This document shows positions 36,253 to 43,559 of a DNA stretch of 52,233 bases, piece by piece. The stretch covers positions 1 to 52,233 of the forward strand of contig CADBQY010000061.1 in NCBI GenBank assembly GCA_902796885.1, read 5' to 3'. The notes beneath the pieces are model-generated. The model made no database searches, had not been told where the DNA came from, and saw nothing but the letters and a program-made list of their open reading frames with translations. Numbering within the stretch: the stretch's first letter is position 1; each line of letters begins with the position of its first letter. The position numbers and the translations under genes were made by a program. This stretch comes from an uncultured Planctomycetota bacterium. GTDB taxonomy: Bacteria > Planctomycetota > Planctomycetia > Pirellulales > Thermoguttaceae.

Positions 36253-36669
36253 ATGAAATTCGCACCGCTCATCAAATTGCGCGAAACCACCCGCGACCGG
36301 CAGCAGCAGGAGCTTGCCGCCGCCGCGTCGCGGGAAGGCGCGCTCCGCGCGCGCTTTGCGCAGTTGGAGGAGCAGCTCCGGACGAATCTCGAAAAATGGC
36401 GGCAGGCCGAAACGCGCGACCCCCTACCGATCGACGAACTCCGCCTCTTTGAAGCGCGTCATCGCGAACTGACCCGCCGGAAAGAGGAGATCGCACGGGA
36501 GTTGGCCCTTGCCGCCGAAACGACGCACCAGGCGCGCGGCCGACTGGGGGAAGCGGTGAAGAACGTGCGCGTTCTCGAAAATCTTCGCGACCGCCGGCAG
36601 TCGGAGGCCGACGCCGCCGCAAAGAAAGAACGGGAGAAGGATTTCCGCGAAGACTACCTCTGTAAATAG
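36253..36669 (+). CDS. FliJ/YscO-like coiled-coil protein
   Basis: A 138-residue, almost wholly helical protein starting MKFAPLIKLRETTRDRQQQE and ending in a charged helix (VRVLENLRDRRQSEADAAAK, then KEREKDFREDYL). The size, the start, and the 'LE-L--RR' pattern near the end fit FliJ, the coiled-coil stalk of the flagellar export ATPase, or its type III secretion relative YscO. No FliI or other flagellar gene is in the window. The neighbours upstream, 17 bp away, are outer-membrane proteins, so another coiled-coil role remains possible. GAGG precedes the ATG. Confidence 0.55.
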   Translation: MKFAPLIKLRETTRDRQQQELAAAASREGALRARFAQLEEQLRTNLEKWRQAETRDPLPIDELRLFEARHRELTRRKEEIARELALAAETTHQARGRLGEAVKNVRVLENLRDRRQSEADAAAKKEREKDFREDYLCK

Positions 36670-36690
36670 CGTAAACTGCGCATTCTATCT
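36664..36690. repeat. Sequence element shared with the wzc-like leader, copy 1
   Basis: TAGCGTAAACTGCGCATTCT just at the FliJ-like stop resembles TAGTGTACACTGCGCAGTTT at 43518-43537. The shared core is TAGYGTAMACTGCGCA. Function unknown; the similarity may be chance. Confidence 0.3.
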
Positions 36691-36738
36691 GTTTTCAGAG
36701 CGTTCGAGAATTTTATTTTGCAGAAGCTCAAAATTCCC

Positions 36739-36766
36739 TTGCAAAGCCATTTGAATCATATACAAT
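36739..36766 (+). promoter_or_regulatory. Promoter before the GT39-type gene
   Basis: TTGCAA-N16-TACAAT in an AT-rich patch. The predicted leader is about 160 nt. The wzc-like gene has the same box pair, TTGCAA-N16-TAAAAT. Confidence 0.5.
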
Positions 36767-36931
36767 AGACATTGGCGCTGCGGGCGCTTATGAGAACGGC
36801 CGTCGATTCCCCGAAAAGCGTGAATCTTGCCGGGGGTGATTTTCGATTCGTCGGCGGCTGCTCGTTTCGTGTATTCGATATTCCTTTTGAAATCTCGATC
36901 GGGGGACTATCGTCCTTTAAGAGAGTCGGAT

Positions 36932-38368
36932 ATGCAAAAATTTTCAAAACTGAAAAATCCTTACGTTGTTCTGCTGGTTCTGGCGTTTGTCATACGCTTC
37001 GGGGCGGCATTTGTCATGAACCGGTCGCTGGACGCCGATCCGGACGGCTATGCCGCGCTCGCCGAGAATATACGCGAAAACGGTGTTTTCGGGGAAGGGG
37101 AGACGCCGACGGCGTTTCGGCCCCCTCTCTATCCGGTGCTGCTGCGCGCCGTTTACGCGCTGACGCCGTCGTCGCCGGACGGAAACGAACCTCCCCCGTT
37201 CTATCTCCTGACCCAACGGAGCGCCGCGGCGTTTTTGCACTGGGTTCTGGGGCTTCTGACCGTCGCGGTCGTCTATCGCCTGGCGTTGATTCTGAACTTT
37301 TCGCGCCGATGGGCGTTCGCCGCGGCGCTGTTGGTCGCCGTCGATCCGATCTTGCTGGCGCAGTCGCGCGTCGTGATGACCGAGACGCTCGCCGCCTTTT
37401 TGGCGGTTCTGATCGTCTGGACGCTGACCCTGGCGATGATGCCGCGCGAGAAGAACTTTTGGACCTTCGGGGCGATCGGCCTTTTGGCCGGAATTTCGAC
37501 CCTTTGCCGGCCGGTCTTTCTCGTTTTCGGGCTTCTGATCTTTTGCGGCCTTTTGAACTACACGCGAATGCGGAAACTGATGATCCGATATCCTTTGGCG
37601 TTTCTTCTGGGTTTCGTGATCTTTCCTCTCCTCTGGGGGACGCGCAACCAGATCAGGATGGGGGAATTCGTCGTAACGACCACGCACGGCGGCTATACTC
37701 TCTTTTTGGCGAACAACGATTCCCTCTACCGTTATAACCGCGATCCCGGCCCCTTTGCCGGTCCCTGGGATCCGTCGGAATTCAAAAAGGAATGGAACGC
37801 GATTCTGGACGAAGAAATTGAAGAATACGGCGCGGAGTTCGGTCCGTCGTGGGAATTGCGGCAGAACGATCTGGCTTACGACGCGGCGCATACCGCGATG
37901 AGCCGCGATACTCAGCGGGCGATTATCGCCTCGGCGGTCCGGTTCGGGAATCTGTGGCAGTTCCTTCCGTACCGAACCGATCCGAACGAGACGAGCGTTC
38001 ATAAAGCCTGCCGCTGGGCGGTCGGCCTTTTTTACGCCGCGGAACTCCCCCTGGGGCTTCTGGGGTTACTCTACATCTGCGCCCCGCTGGTGAGCCACGC
38101 GCGGCAGCGGCTTTTGCTCTCTCCCTACTGGTCGAACTGGTCGTGGCCGGTCCTTCTGCTGATCGCGGTTCAGATTCCGCACATCGTCTACTGGACGAAT
38201 ATGCGGATGCGCGCCCCTCTGATGACGATCGTGCCGATCTTCGCGGTGATCGGACTGCGTGTTCTCTTCGTGCGCAAAGACGACGAACCGGTCTCGGTCG
38301 GCGGGCCGCCGACTCCGCTCGACGATCTGGCGGACGACAAAAACAGGGCGGCTCAAAAGAGGGCGTAG
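36932..38368 (+). CDS. Membrane glycosyltransferase of the GT39/PMT type
   Basis: A 478-residue integral membrane protein with roughly 10-12 hydrophobic segments. The first periplasmic loop carries the acidic DADPDGYAALAENI and RPPLYPVLLRAVYAL, the pattern of GT-C enzymes that use polyprenyl-phosphate sugars. Further motifs are DPILLAQSRVVMTETLAAFL and STLCRPVFLVFGLLI. A hydrophilic loop of about 110 residues (THGGYTLFLANNDSLYRYNR) precedes the last helices, ending with RMRAPLMTIVPIFAVIGLR. It probably transfers a sugar to lipid or protein at the outer face of the inner membrane. AAGAGAGTCGGAT precedes the ATG. The gene is convergent with the next, only 5 bp apart. Confidence 0.8.
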   Translation: MQKFSKLKNPYVVLLVLAFVIRFGAAFVMNRSLDADPDGYAALAENIRENGVFGEGETPTAFRPPLYPVLLRAVYALTPSSPDGNEPPPFYLLTQRSAAAFLHWVLGLLTVAVVYRLALILNFSRRWAFAAALLVAVDPILLAQSRVVMTETLAAFLAVLIVWTLTLAMMPREKNFWTFGAIGLLAGISTLCRPVFLVFGLLIFCGLLNYTRMRKLMIRYPLAFLLGFVIFPLLWGTRNQIRMGEFVVTTTHGGYTLFLANNDSLYRYNRDPGPFAGPWDPSEFKKEWNAILDEEIEEYGAEFGPSWELRQNDLAYDAAHTAMSRDTQRAIIASAVRFGNLWQFLPYRTDPNETSVHKACRWAVGLFYAAELPLGLLGLLYICAPLVSHARQRLLLSPYWSNWSWPVLLLIAVQIPHIVYWTNMRMRAPLMTIVPIFAVIGLRVLFVRKDDEPVSVGGPPTPLDDLADDKNRAAQKRA

Positions 38369-38373
38369 GCGCG

Positions 38374-39405
38374 TCAGAGGTCGCTCTTCCGAATCAGTAC
38401 GAGAACGTTTTTGTAGATCGGCCGGCCCGAGACGATTCCGGAAAGGGAGAGCGGCTTGTCGACGCTCGCCTCTTCGGGCATCGGGATCATTCCCAGGTCG
38501 AGGAGGAACGCCTGCTCGAGCGGGAACGAGACCTTGTCGGTCAGCTCGGTACGGGCGATCTGCGGGGTTTCGGCGTTGAGAATCTGCCGGGGCGCCGAGG
38601 CGGTCGGGACTTTCAGCGGGACGGACAGGGTCTTTTCGATGACCGTGGCGCTGCACGAGAAGAGAATCTCGGCCTGCCGGCCGTCGGTCGAGACCAGCGG
38701 CGTCGCTTCAAAACGGTAGCCTTCGTCAATCTTGTGTACGTCGCTGACATACCCCTGAGGGGTGGCGGCGGCGACCTGAATGTCGCGCACGTAGGTCCGT
38801 TGCTGCGCCGGCAAGACCCAGCCGAACAGTTCCGTGTTCGGCACGTCGCTGCGCGCGGCGTTCAGTTCTGTGTAGTCGGGGCGTTTCGAGAGGGACTGTA
38901 AAAACGTCGCGACGTCGCTTTTGGCCAGAATCCAGCCGGAAATCTCTTCGCGGCCGACCGGATAGGGATGGAGAAGCGACGCGGTTTTGGTCCGCCAGTC
39001 GGGGGAGTCGAGAAGGAAAATCTGAATTCGGAAGACGATCTTTTTCTTTTCGGTGTCCATGAAACGGTCGAGGACGTTCGAAACGTACTGCTGTACCGCG
39101 GCGGTGTGATAAACATAAAGTTTGTTCTTGTCCGCCGAAATGACGCCGAACGGCTCTTTGAACCAGAAGTCTTTTCCGGTATCCTGCAGAATCCAACCGA
39201 CGATCGTCTGTTCGGGATTCGGGAGATTCGGGTAAAGACCCGTGTACGGGGTCAGGTCGTAGACCATCCAGAACTGCCCGGCGTCGGAGGGAAGCGCGGC
39301 CAGGCCGCGGTCGGCCAGGGCGGTGCGCGGCCCGGTAAACGATTCCTGCGCGGCGGCAAACACCGCGGTAAAAAGAAAGAGGAGTGAAAAAAGAACTCGA
39401 GCCAT
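38374..39405 (-). CDS. Secreted protein of unknown function with secretin-like end
   Basis: A 343-residue exported protein with signal peptide MARVLFSLLFLFTAVFAAAQ. It contains an N-terminal region with VYDLTPYTGLYPNLPNPEQT and a central beta/alpha segment (KNKLYVYHTAAVQQYVSNVL, KIVFRIQIFLLDS) that resembles the N-domains of secretins. The end (VSFPLEQAFLLDLGMIP, IYKNVLVLIRKSDL) is also reminiscent of a secretin's last strands, but the gate and most of the barrel are missing. I would not call it a secretin. The gene begins 61 bp after fabF on the same strand, beyond a hairpin. Confidence 0.6.
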   Translation of the reverse strand: MARVLFSLLFLFTAVFAAAQESFTGPRTALADRGLAALPSDAGQFWMVYDLTPYTGLYPNLPNPEQTIVGWILQDTGKDFWFKEPFGVISADKNKLYVYHTAAVQQYVSNVLDRFMDTEKKKIVFRIQIFLLDSPDWRTKTASLLHPYPVGREEISGWILAKSDVATFLQSLSKRPDYTELNAARSDVPNTELFGWVLPAQQRTYVRDIQVAAATPQGYVSDVHKIDEGYRFEATPLVSTDGRQAEILFSCSATVIEKTLSVPLKVPTASAPRQILNAETPQIARTELTDKVSFPLEQAFLLDLGMIPMPEEASVDKPLSLSGIVSGRPIYKNVLVLIRKSDL

Positions 39406-39434
39406 CCCTGCCCCCCGTCTTTTGAGAATTGAAC

Positions 39435-39457
39435 GCGCCGCTCTTCGGAGACGGCGC
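39435..39457 (-). terminator. Hairpin after fabF
   Basis: GCGCCG and CGGCGC arms enclose CTC-TTCG-GAG, so the stem is 9 bp with one bulged A. On the minus strand it lies 10 nt after the fabF stop, followed by GTTCAATTCTC, a weak T-tail. Confidence 0.5.
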
Positions 39458-39466
39458 TTAACGTGT

Positions 39467-40705
39467 TTACCGATATTGGCCGAAAATCACGCAGACGTTG
39501 TGCCCGCCGAATCCGAAACTGTTCGACATCACCCGGCGCGCCTTGATCGGACGCGCTTCGAGCGGGATATAGTCGAGGTCGCACGCCGGGTCGGGCTCGG
39601 TCAGGTTGATCGTCGGCGGGGCGATCCCGTCGCGGATGGTCAGAAGCGAGAAGATCGCCTCGGGCCCGCCGCTGCCGCCGAGCAGATGCCCGATATGGCT
39701 TTTGGTACTCGACATCGGAATCTTGTAGGCGTACTCGCCCAGGGCGCGTTTGATGGCGCTCGTTTCGGCCAGGTCGCCCAGTTTGGTCGCCGTGCCGTGA
39801 AGGTTGATGTAGTCGAGGTCTTCGGGCGCCAGCGAAGCGCACCTTAGCGCGGCCTTCATCGCTTCGGCCGGGTAGATTCCTTCGGCGTCGGGCTGAGTGA
39901 TGTGACTGGCGTCGGTCGTCGCGCCGTAGCCTAAGACTTCGCCCAAGATGGGGGCGTCCCGTTTTTGGGCGTGCTGAAGCTCTTCAAAGACGAGAATACC
40001 GGCGCCTTCGCCGATCACGAAACCGTCCCGTTTGATATCGAACGGGCAGGAAGCCGTTTCGGGCGGCGTTTCGCGTTCGCTCAGCGCGCGCATCGCGCAG
40101 AACCCGGACAATCCCAGCTCGGTCACCGCCGATTCGGTCCCGCCGGTGATGACGACGTCGGCCTCGCCCAGACGGATGGCGCGAAACGATTCGGACATGG
40201 CGCTGTTGGCGCTGGCGCAGGCGGTGGCGATACTGTAAGTCGAACCGTGAATGCCGTAGTGGATCGCGATCTGCCCCGGCGCGGCGTTGGCCATGATTTT
40301 AGGGATGGTGTAGGGAGAGATTTTCCCCGGCCCCATTCCGCGCAGACGGTCTTGCTGGCGGGTGATTTCGCCCAGACCGCCGACTCCGCAACCGGTGATC
40401 ACACCGCAACGGAACGGGTCTTCTTTTGAGAAGTCAAGCCCGCTCGCCCTGACGGCGTCAACGGCCGAGGCGAGCGCAAAGAGAGTGAATCGGTCAAGCT
40501 TGCGGGTGTCTTTGACCGAGACGTAGTCTTCGGGGACGAAGTCGTCGCAAAGACCCGCGACCTTTGTGCGGAAAACGGAAAGCGCCTCTTCGGTAATGGC
40601 GCGAACACCGCTTTCGCCCGCACAAAGGCGCTTCCAAACTTCTTCGACCCGGCACCCCAAGGGGGTGACCAGACCGACTCCCGTGACGACGACTCGTTTC
40701 GGCAT
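39467..40705 (-). CDS. fabF: 3-oxoacyl-[acyl-carrier-protein] synthase II
   Basis: A 412-residue condensing enzyme of fatty-acid elongation. The catalytic triad falls exactly at the E. coli positions: Cys163 (TACASAN), His303 (HGTATKLGD) and His340 (KSHIGHLLGG), with Lys335. N-terminal KRVVVTGVGLVTPLG and C-terminal SNSFGFGGHNVCVIF are standard. It lies 13 bp after acpP, in the operon with fabD and fabG. A hairpin follows. Confidence 0.96.
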   Translation of the reverse strand: MPKRVVVTGVGLVTPLGCRVEEVWKRLCAGESGVRAITEEALSVFRTKVAGLCDDFVPEDYVSVKDTRKLDRFTLFALASAVDAVRASGLDFSKEDPFRCGVITGCGVGGLGEITRQQDRLRGMGPGKISPYTIPKIMANAAPGQIAIHYGIHGSTYSIATACASANSAMSESFRAIRLGEADVVITGGTESAVTELGLSGFCAMRALSERETPPETASCPFDIKRDGFVIGEGAGILVFEELQHAQKRDAPILGEVLGYGATTDASHITQPDAEGIYPAEAMKAALRCASLAPEDLDYINLHGTATKLGDLAETSAIKRALGEYAYKIPMSSTKSHIGHLLGGSGGPEAIFSLLTIRDGIAPPTINLTEPDPACDLDYIPLEARPIKARRVMSNSFGFGGHNVCVIFGQYR

Positions 40706-40718
40706 GGATCGACCGCCG

Positions 40719-40967
40719 TTATTTAGAGTTGATCTGTTTTTCGATGTTGTCGATCACCTGCCCAACGGTGGTGATGTTCTGAGCGTCTTCTTCGACGATG
40801 TCGATGTCAAACTTTTCTTCGAAGACGATCATCAGTTCGGCGAAATCGAGAGAGTCGGCGCCAAGATCGTTGGCAATGTCGGTATCGCGGGTGATCGTAT
40901 TGGCGTCGACGCCAAGCTGGTCGGCGATAATCCCGATAACTTTCTCTTGAACTTCTTGAGAACTCAT
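40719..40967 (-). CDS. acpP: Acyl carrier protein
   Basis: An 82-residue acidic helical protein. The phosphopantetheine site is Ser39 in DLGADSLDFAELM. Length and pattern (VIGIIADQLGVD, IVEEDAQNITTVGQVID) are typical. Its start is 211 bp from fabG, and two -35/-10 pairs lie in that gap, so it can be transcribed apart from fabD-fabG. AAAGGTTG precedes the ATG at about 10 nt. Confidence 0.97.
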   Translation of the reverse strand: MSSQEVQEKVIGIIADQLGVDANTITRDTDIANDLGADSLDFAELMIVFEEKFDIDIVEEDAQNITTVGQVIDNIEKQINSK

Positions 40968-40989
40968 AATTCAAACAACCTTTCTTTGA

Positions 40990-41018
40990 ATTGTACGCTT
41001 GATCTGTATCAAACTCAA
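40990..41018 (-). promoter_or_regulatory. Promoter P2 for acpP
   Basis: The minus strand reads TTGAGT-N17-TACAAT, ending 22 bp before the acpP start codon. Confidence 0.6.
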
Positions 41019-41023
41019 AGGAG

Positions 41024-41044
41024 CCCCGGCCGAAAAGACCGGGG
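41024..41044 (-). terminator. Hairpin between fabG and acpP
   Basis: CCCCGG and CCGGGG arms over 9 bases. On the minus strand it follows promoter P1 and is followed by CTCCTTTGAGTTTG, so it could weaken read-through from fabG or P1. There is no true T-run. Confidence 0.35.
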
Positions 41045-41114
41045 ACCGATTCGAAAAATGAACATTGTCCTTGACTTTCGCAAGAACAAACAAAGGCCCC
41101 TTGGGGACGGCGGC

Positions 41115-41143
41115 ATTATAATCGAAAAATCGAAAATCGACAA
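41115..41143 (-). promoter_or_regulatory. Promoter P1 for acpP
   Basis: The minus strand reads TTGTCG-N17-TATAAT, with a perfect -10 box in an AT-rich patch, about 150 bp before acpP. Confidence 0.65.
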
Positions 41144-41178
41144 GGACGGAATCGTCCCCGCCCGCCGCCTTCGGGAAA

Positions 41179-41931
41179 CTACATAATCATCCCGCCGTCG
41201 ATCGCGATCACCTGGCCGGTGACGAACGAGGTTTCGGGGGAGACAAAATAGAGGACCGCGCCGGCGACGTCTTCGGGAGAGCCGAAACGGCCGACCGGAA
41301 TCCGGTTTTTCATTTCCGTGACGATCATCGGGTCGAGGACCGCGGTCATATCGGTTTCGATGAAACCGGGCGCGATCGCGTTGACGGTGATGTTGCGGTT
41401 GGCCAGCTCTTTGGAAACGGTGCGCGTGAACCCGATCACCCCGGCTTTCGAGGCGGAGTAGTTCGCCTGGCCGCGGTTGCCGATCAGGCCGCTGATACTC
41501 GAAATGTTGACGATCCGGCCGTACTTCTTTTTGCGCATCGCGCCGACGAAAGCACGCGTTAAGAGGAAGGGGCCGCGGAGGTTGACCGCGATGACGTCGT
41601 CCCACTGCTCGTCGGTCATGACGCGGACGAGCGTGTCTTTGGTGATCCCGGCGTTATTGACGAGGATGTCGACTTTTCCACCGAAATCTTCGAGAATTTG
41701 TTTCGAGACGGCCTCAACCTGGTCCGATTTGGAAACGTCGCAGATATAGGCTTTCGCCGAACCGCCCGCGGCGTTGATCTCTTCGACCGACTTGTTGAGT
41801 TTTTCGGCGTTCGTGCCGATACAGGCGACGGCGGCGCCCGAGGCCGAAAGGGCCTTGGCGATTCCGAACCCGATTCCGCGGGTCGCCCCGGTGACAACGG
41901 CGTTTTGACCTTTCAGATCGACTTGAATCAT
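41179..41931 (-). CDS. fabG: 3-oxoacyl-[acyl-carrier-protein] reductase
   Basis: A 250-residue short-chain dehydrogenase that reduces 3-oxoacyl-ACP with NADPH. The cofactor motif TGATRGIGFGIA is at 14-25, NNAG at 92-95, and the catalytic residues are Ser145, Tyr158 and Lys162 (GQANYSASKAG). The sequence from VNISSISGLIGNRG to the end VTGQVIAIDGGMIM is typical FabG. AGGAGG stands 9 nt before the ATG. It follows fabD by 23 bp. Confidence 0.96.
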   Translation of the reverse strand: MIQVDLKGQNAVVTGATRGIGFGIAKALSASGAAVACIGTNAEKLNKSVEEINAAGGSAKAYICDVSKSDQVEAVSKQILEDFGGKVDILVNNAGITKDTLVRVMTDEQWDDVIAVNLRGPFLLTRAFVGAMRKKKYGRIVNISSISGLIGNRGQANYSASKAGVIGFTRTVSKELANRNITVNAIAPGFIETDMTAVLDPMIVTEMKNRIPVGRFGSPEDVAGAVLYFVSPETSFVTGQVIAIDGGMIM

Positions 41932-41954
41932 AGTGGTAACCTCCTGTTGGTGAA

Positions 41955-42869
41955 TTAATCGGCGGGATTGAACCCTTCCGGTTTGATTTTGCGGTTAATC
42001 CGTTTCATCAGCCCGCGCAGAACGCGGCCCGGACCGCTTTCGTAAAAGGTGTCGAACCCGGCGTCGAGCATCGCGCGGATCGACGTTTCCCAAAGAACGG
42101 GGTTTGTCAGCTGTTTTAGAAGGATTTGCCGGATTTCGGCGGGATCGGAATGCGTTTTGGCGTCGACGTTGCTGTAAACCGGAACCCGTGGAGCGCGGAA
42201 ATCGGCGGCCTCGAGCGCTTCGGCCAGGATGTCGGCGGCCGACCCCATCAGCGGGGTGTGGAACGCGCCGGCGACGGTCAGGGGAACGACTTTCATCGCG
42301 CCGGCCTCTTCGGCCAGTGCGGCGACGCGCGCGCAGGCCGCGGCGCTCCCCGAGACGACGATGTTCCCCGGACAGAGATAGTTGGCCGGCAGGAGGACGT
42401 CGCCTTCCCGCGCCCGGTCGCAGAGGGATTCGACTGTTTCGTTTTCCAGCCCCAGAACGCTGACCATCCCCCCCGCGGCGGCGTCGGAGGCACGCTGCAT
42501 CGCCTCGCCCCGCTTTTGCAGGAGGCGCAGACCGTCTTCAAACGAAAGGGCGCCGGCGAACGCCAGGGCGGTGTATTCGCCCAGGCTCAGACCGGCGGCG
42601 GCCTGCGCCGAGGCGGCCTGTTCGGGGTCGGCGGCTTTGAACGCTTCGAAAGCGGCCAGCGAGGTGACGTAGATGGCCGGCTGACAGACGGCCGTGGAGT
42701 TGAGCTTTTCCGCCGGCCCGTTGAAACAGACGTCGGCCAGATCGTAACCAAGGATTTCCGAGGCACGGGCGTAGAGCTGGGACGCGGCGGGAACGGCGTC
42801 AAAGAGGGATTTGCCCATGCCGACGGTCTGAGCGCCCTGACCGGAGAATAAAAAAGCTATTTTTCCCAT
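41955..42869 (-). CDS. fabD: Malonyl-CoA-[acyl-carrier-protein] transacylase
   Basis: A 304-residue enzyme loading malonyl groups onto ACP. It begins GKIAFLFSGQGAQTVGMGKS. The nucleophile elbow is GLSLGEYTAL (Ser95), and the catalytic His204 is in GAFHTPLM. The terminal ESGPGRVLRGLMKRI is typical. The ATG at 42869 is preferred over the GTG one codon upstream because GGAG sits 8 nt before it. It is 148 bp downstream of rpmF on the same strand; plsX and fabH, often found between, are absent. Confidence 0.94.
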   Translation of the reverse strand: MGKIAFLFSGQGAQTVGMGKSLFDAVPAASQLYARASEILGYDLADVCFNGPAEKLNSTAVCQPAIYVTSLAAFEAFKAADPEQAASAQAAAGLSLGEYTALAFAGALSFEDGLRLLQKRGEAMQRASDAAAGGMVSVLGLENETVESLCDRAREGDVLLPANYLCPGNIVVSGSAAACARVAALAEEAGAMKVVPLTVAGAFHTPLMGSAADILAEALEAADFRAPRVPVYSNVDAKTHSDPAEIRQILLKQLTNPVLWETSIRAMLDAGFDTFYESGPGRVLRGLMKRINRKIKPEGFNPAD

Positions 42870-43020
42870 CACTTCACTCCATTTCTAACGATGCCGAACG
42901 CGGGCCAGATTCCGTGAGGAAGGAACAAGCGCCTTCAGCCGGCCGACATCGGCGGCGGGAAGGAAACTTTGCGCAGAAAAGCAAAACAGCACCCCCGAGT
43001 CGAGGGTGCTGGCGGGAAGA

Positions 43021-43200
43021 TCACTCATCGGTTTTGACAACCTGACGCCCCATGTAGTGCCCGCAGTTGGGGCAGACGACATGGCTGGGGATCATCTTGT
43101 TGCATTCGGGGCAGCTGGTCAGATTGACCGGCTTTTTGGCATCGTGCGAACGACGCGAACCCGTTCTGGCGTTACTGTGCTTTCTTTTAGGGACTGCCAT
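43021..43200 (-). CDS. rpmF: 50S ribosomal protein L32
   Basis: A 59-residue gene on the minus strand, start codon at 43198-43200 and TGA at 43021-43023. The protein starts MAVPKRKHSNARTGSRRSHD and has the two zinc-ribbon cysteine pairs CPEC (30-33) and CPNC (43-46). This is the zinc-binding form of L32. It heads the fatty-acid gene group, a frequent bacterial arrangement. A promoter and a 17-bp palindrome lie just upstream. Confidence 0.95.
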   Translation of the reverse strand: MAVPKRKHSNARTGSRRSHDAKKPVNLTSCPECNKMIPSHVVCPNCGHYMGRQVVKTDE

Positions 43201-43231
43201 CGTAGACTCCGGTAAATATAATTATTGGAAT

Positions 43232-43248
43232 GTTTTAGTTACTAAAAC
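43232..43248. promoter_or_regulatory. 17-bp palindrome in the rpmF leader (possible operator)
   Basis: GTTTTAG-TTA-CTAAAAC is a perfect dyad placed between the rpmF -10 box and the start codon. Its position suits a repressor of the rpmF-fab operon. No regulator gene for it is in the window. Confidence 0.5.
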
Positions 43249-43257
43249 TCATCGGTA

Positions 43258-43284
43258 ATTATAGGTGTTTTTCAGATTTGTCAA
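43258..43284 (-). promoter_or_regulatory. Candidate promoter for rpmF-fabDG
   Basis: The minus strand has perfect TTGACA and TATAAT boxes, but the spacer is only 15 bp, shorter than usual. Predicted start near 43251, about 50 nt before rpmF. Confidence 0.55.
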
Positions 43285-43481
43285 GTGAGAGGGGGAGGAA
43301 AAACCCTCAATTTCCCCCTCACGGGCGCGGGTGATTCTAACCGAGAGCGGGATTTCGGTCAAGGGCGCTTCCGGCGCCGGCGCCGCCCGGGGAGAATTTT
43401 TTTGATTTGGGTAAAACCATTTTTCCCCGTACGCTATAATCCACAAAATAGCGGATTTGGGGGATTGCGGGGAGATTCTCC

Positions 43482-43509
43482 TTGCAACTCCCGAGTTTTC
43501 TATTAAAAT
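43482..43509 (+). promoter_or_regulatory. Promoter for the wzc-like gene
   Basis: TTGCAA-N16-TAAAAT, followed directly by an element (TAGTGTACACTGCGCA) also found before the GT39-type gene. Confidence 0.5.
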
Positions 43510-43559
43510 TATCCATATAGTGTACACTGCGCAGTTTATATTCTTGGAGATAAACATCG

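Larger units (their letters stand above)
43201..43559. other. Divergent control region between rpmF and the wzc-like gene
   Basis: No gene is seen. The left part holds the rpmF promoter and palindrome. The right part holds an isolated TATAAT (43435-43440), the promoter pair at 43482-43509, the palindrome AGTGTACACT (43519-43528) and GGAGA as ribosome site 11 nt before the wzc-like ATG. The middle (43285-43400) shows nothing recognisable. Confidence 0.6.

Noticed and set aside
38374-39405. Calling the secreted 343-residue protein a secretin
   Set aside because: Only short stretches resemble secretin N-domains and the final strands; the gate and most barrel strands are missing.
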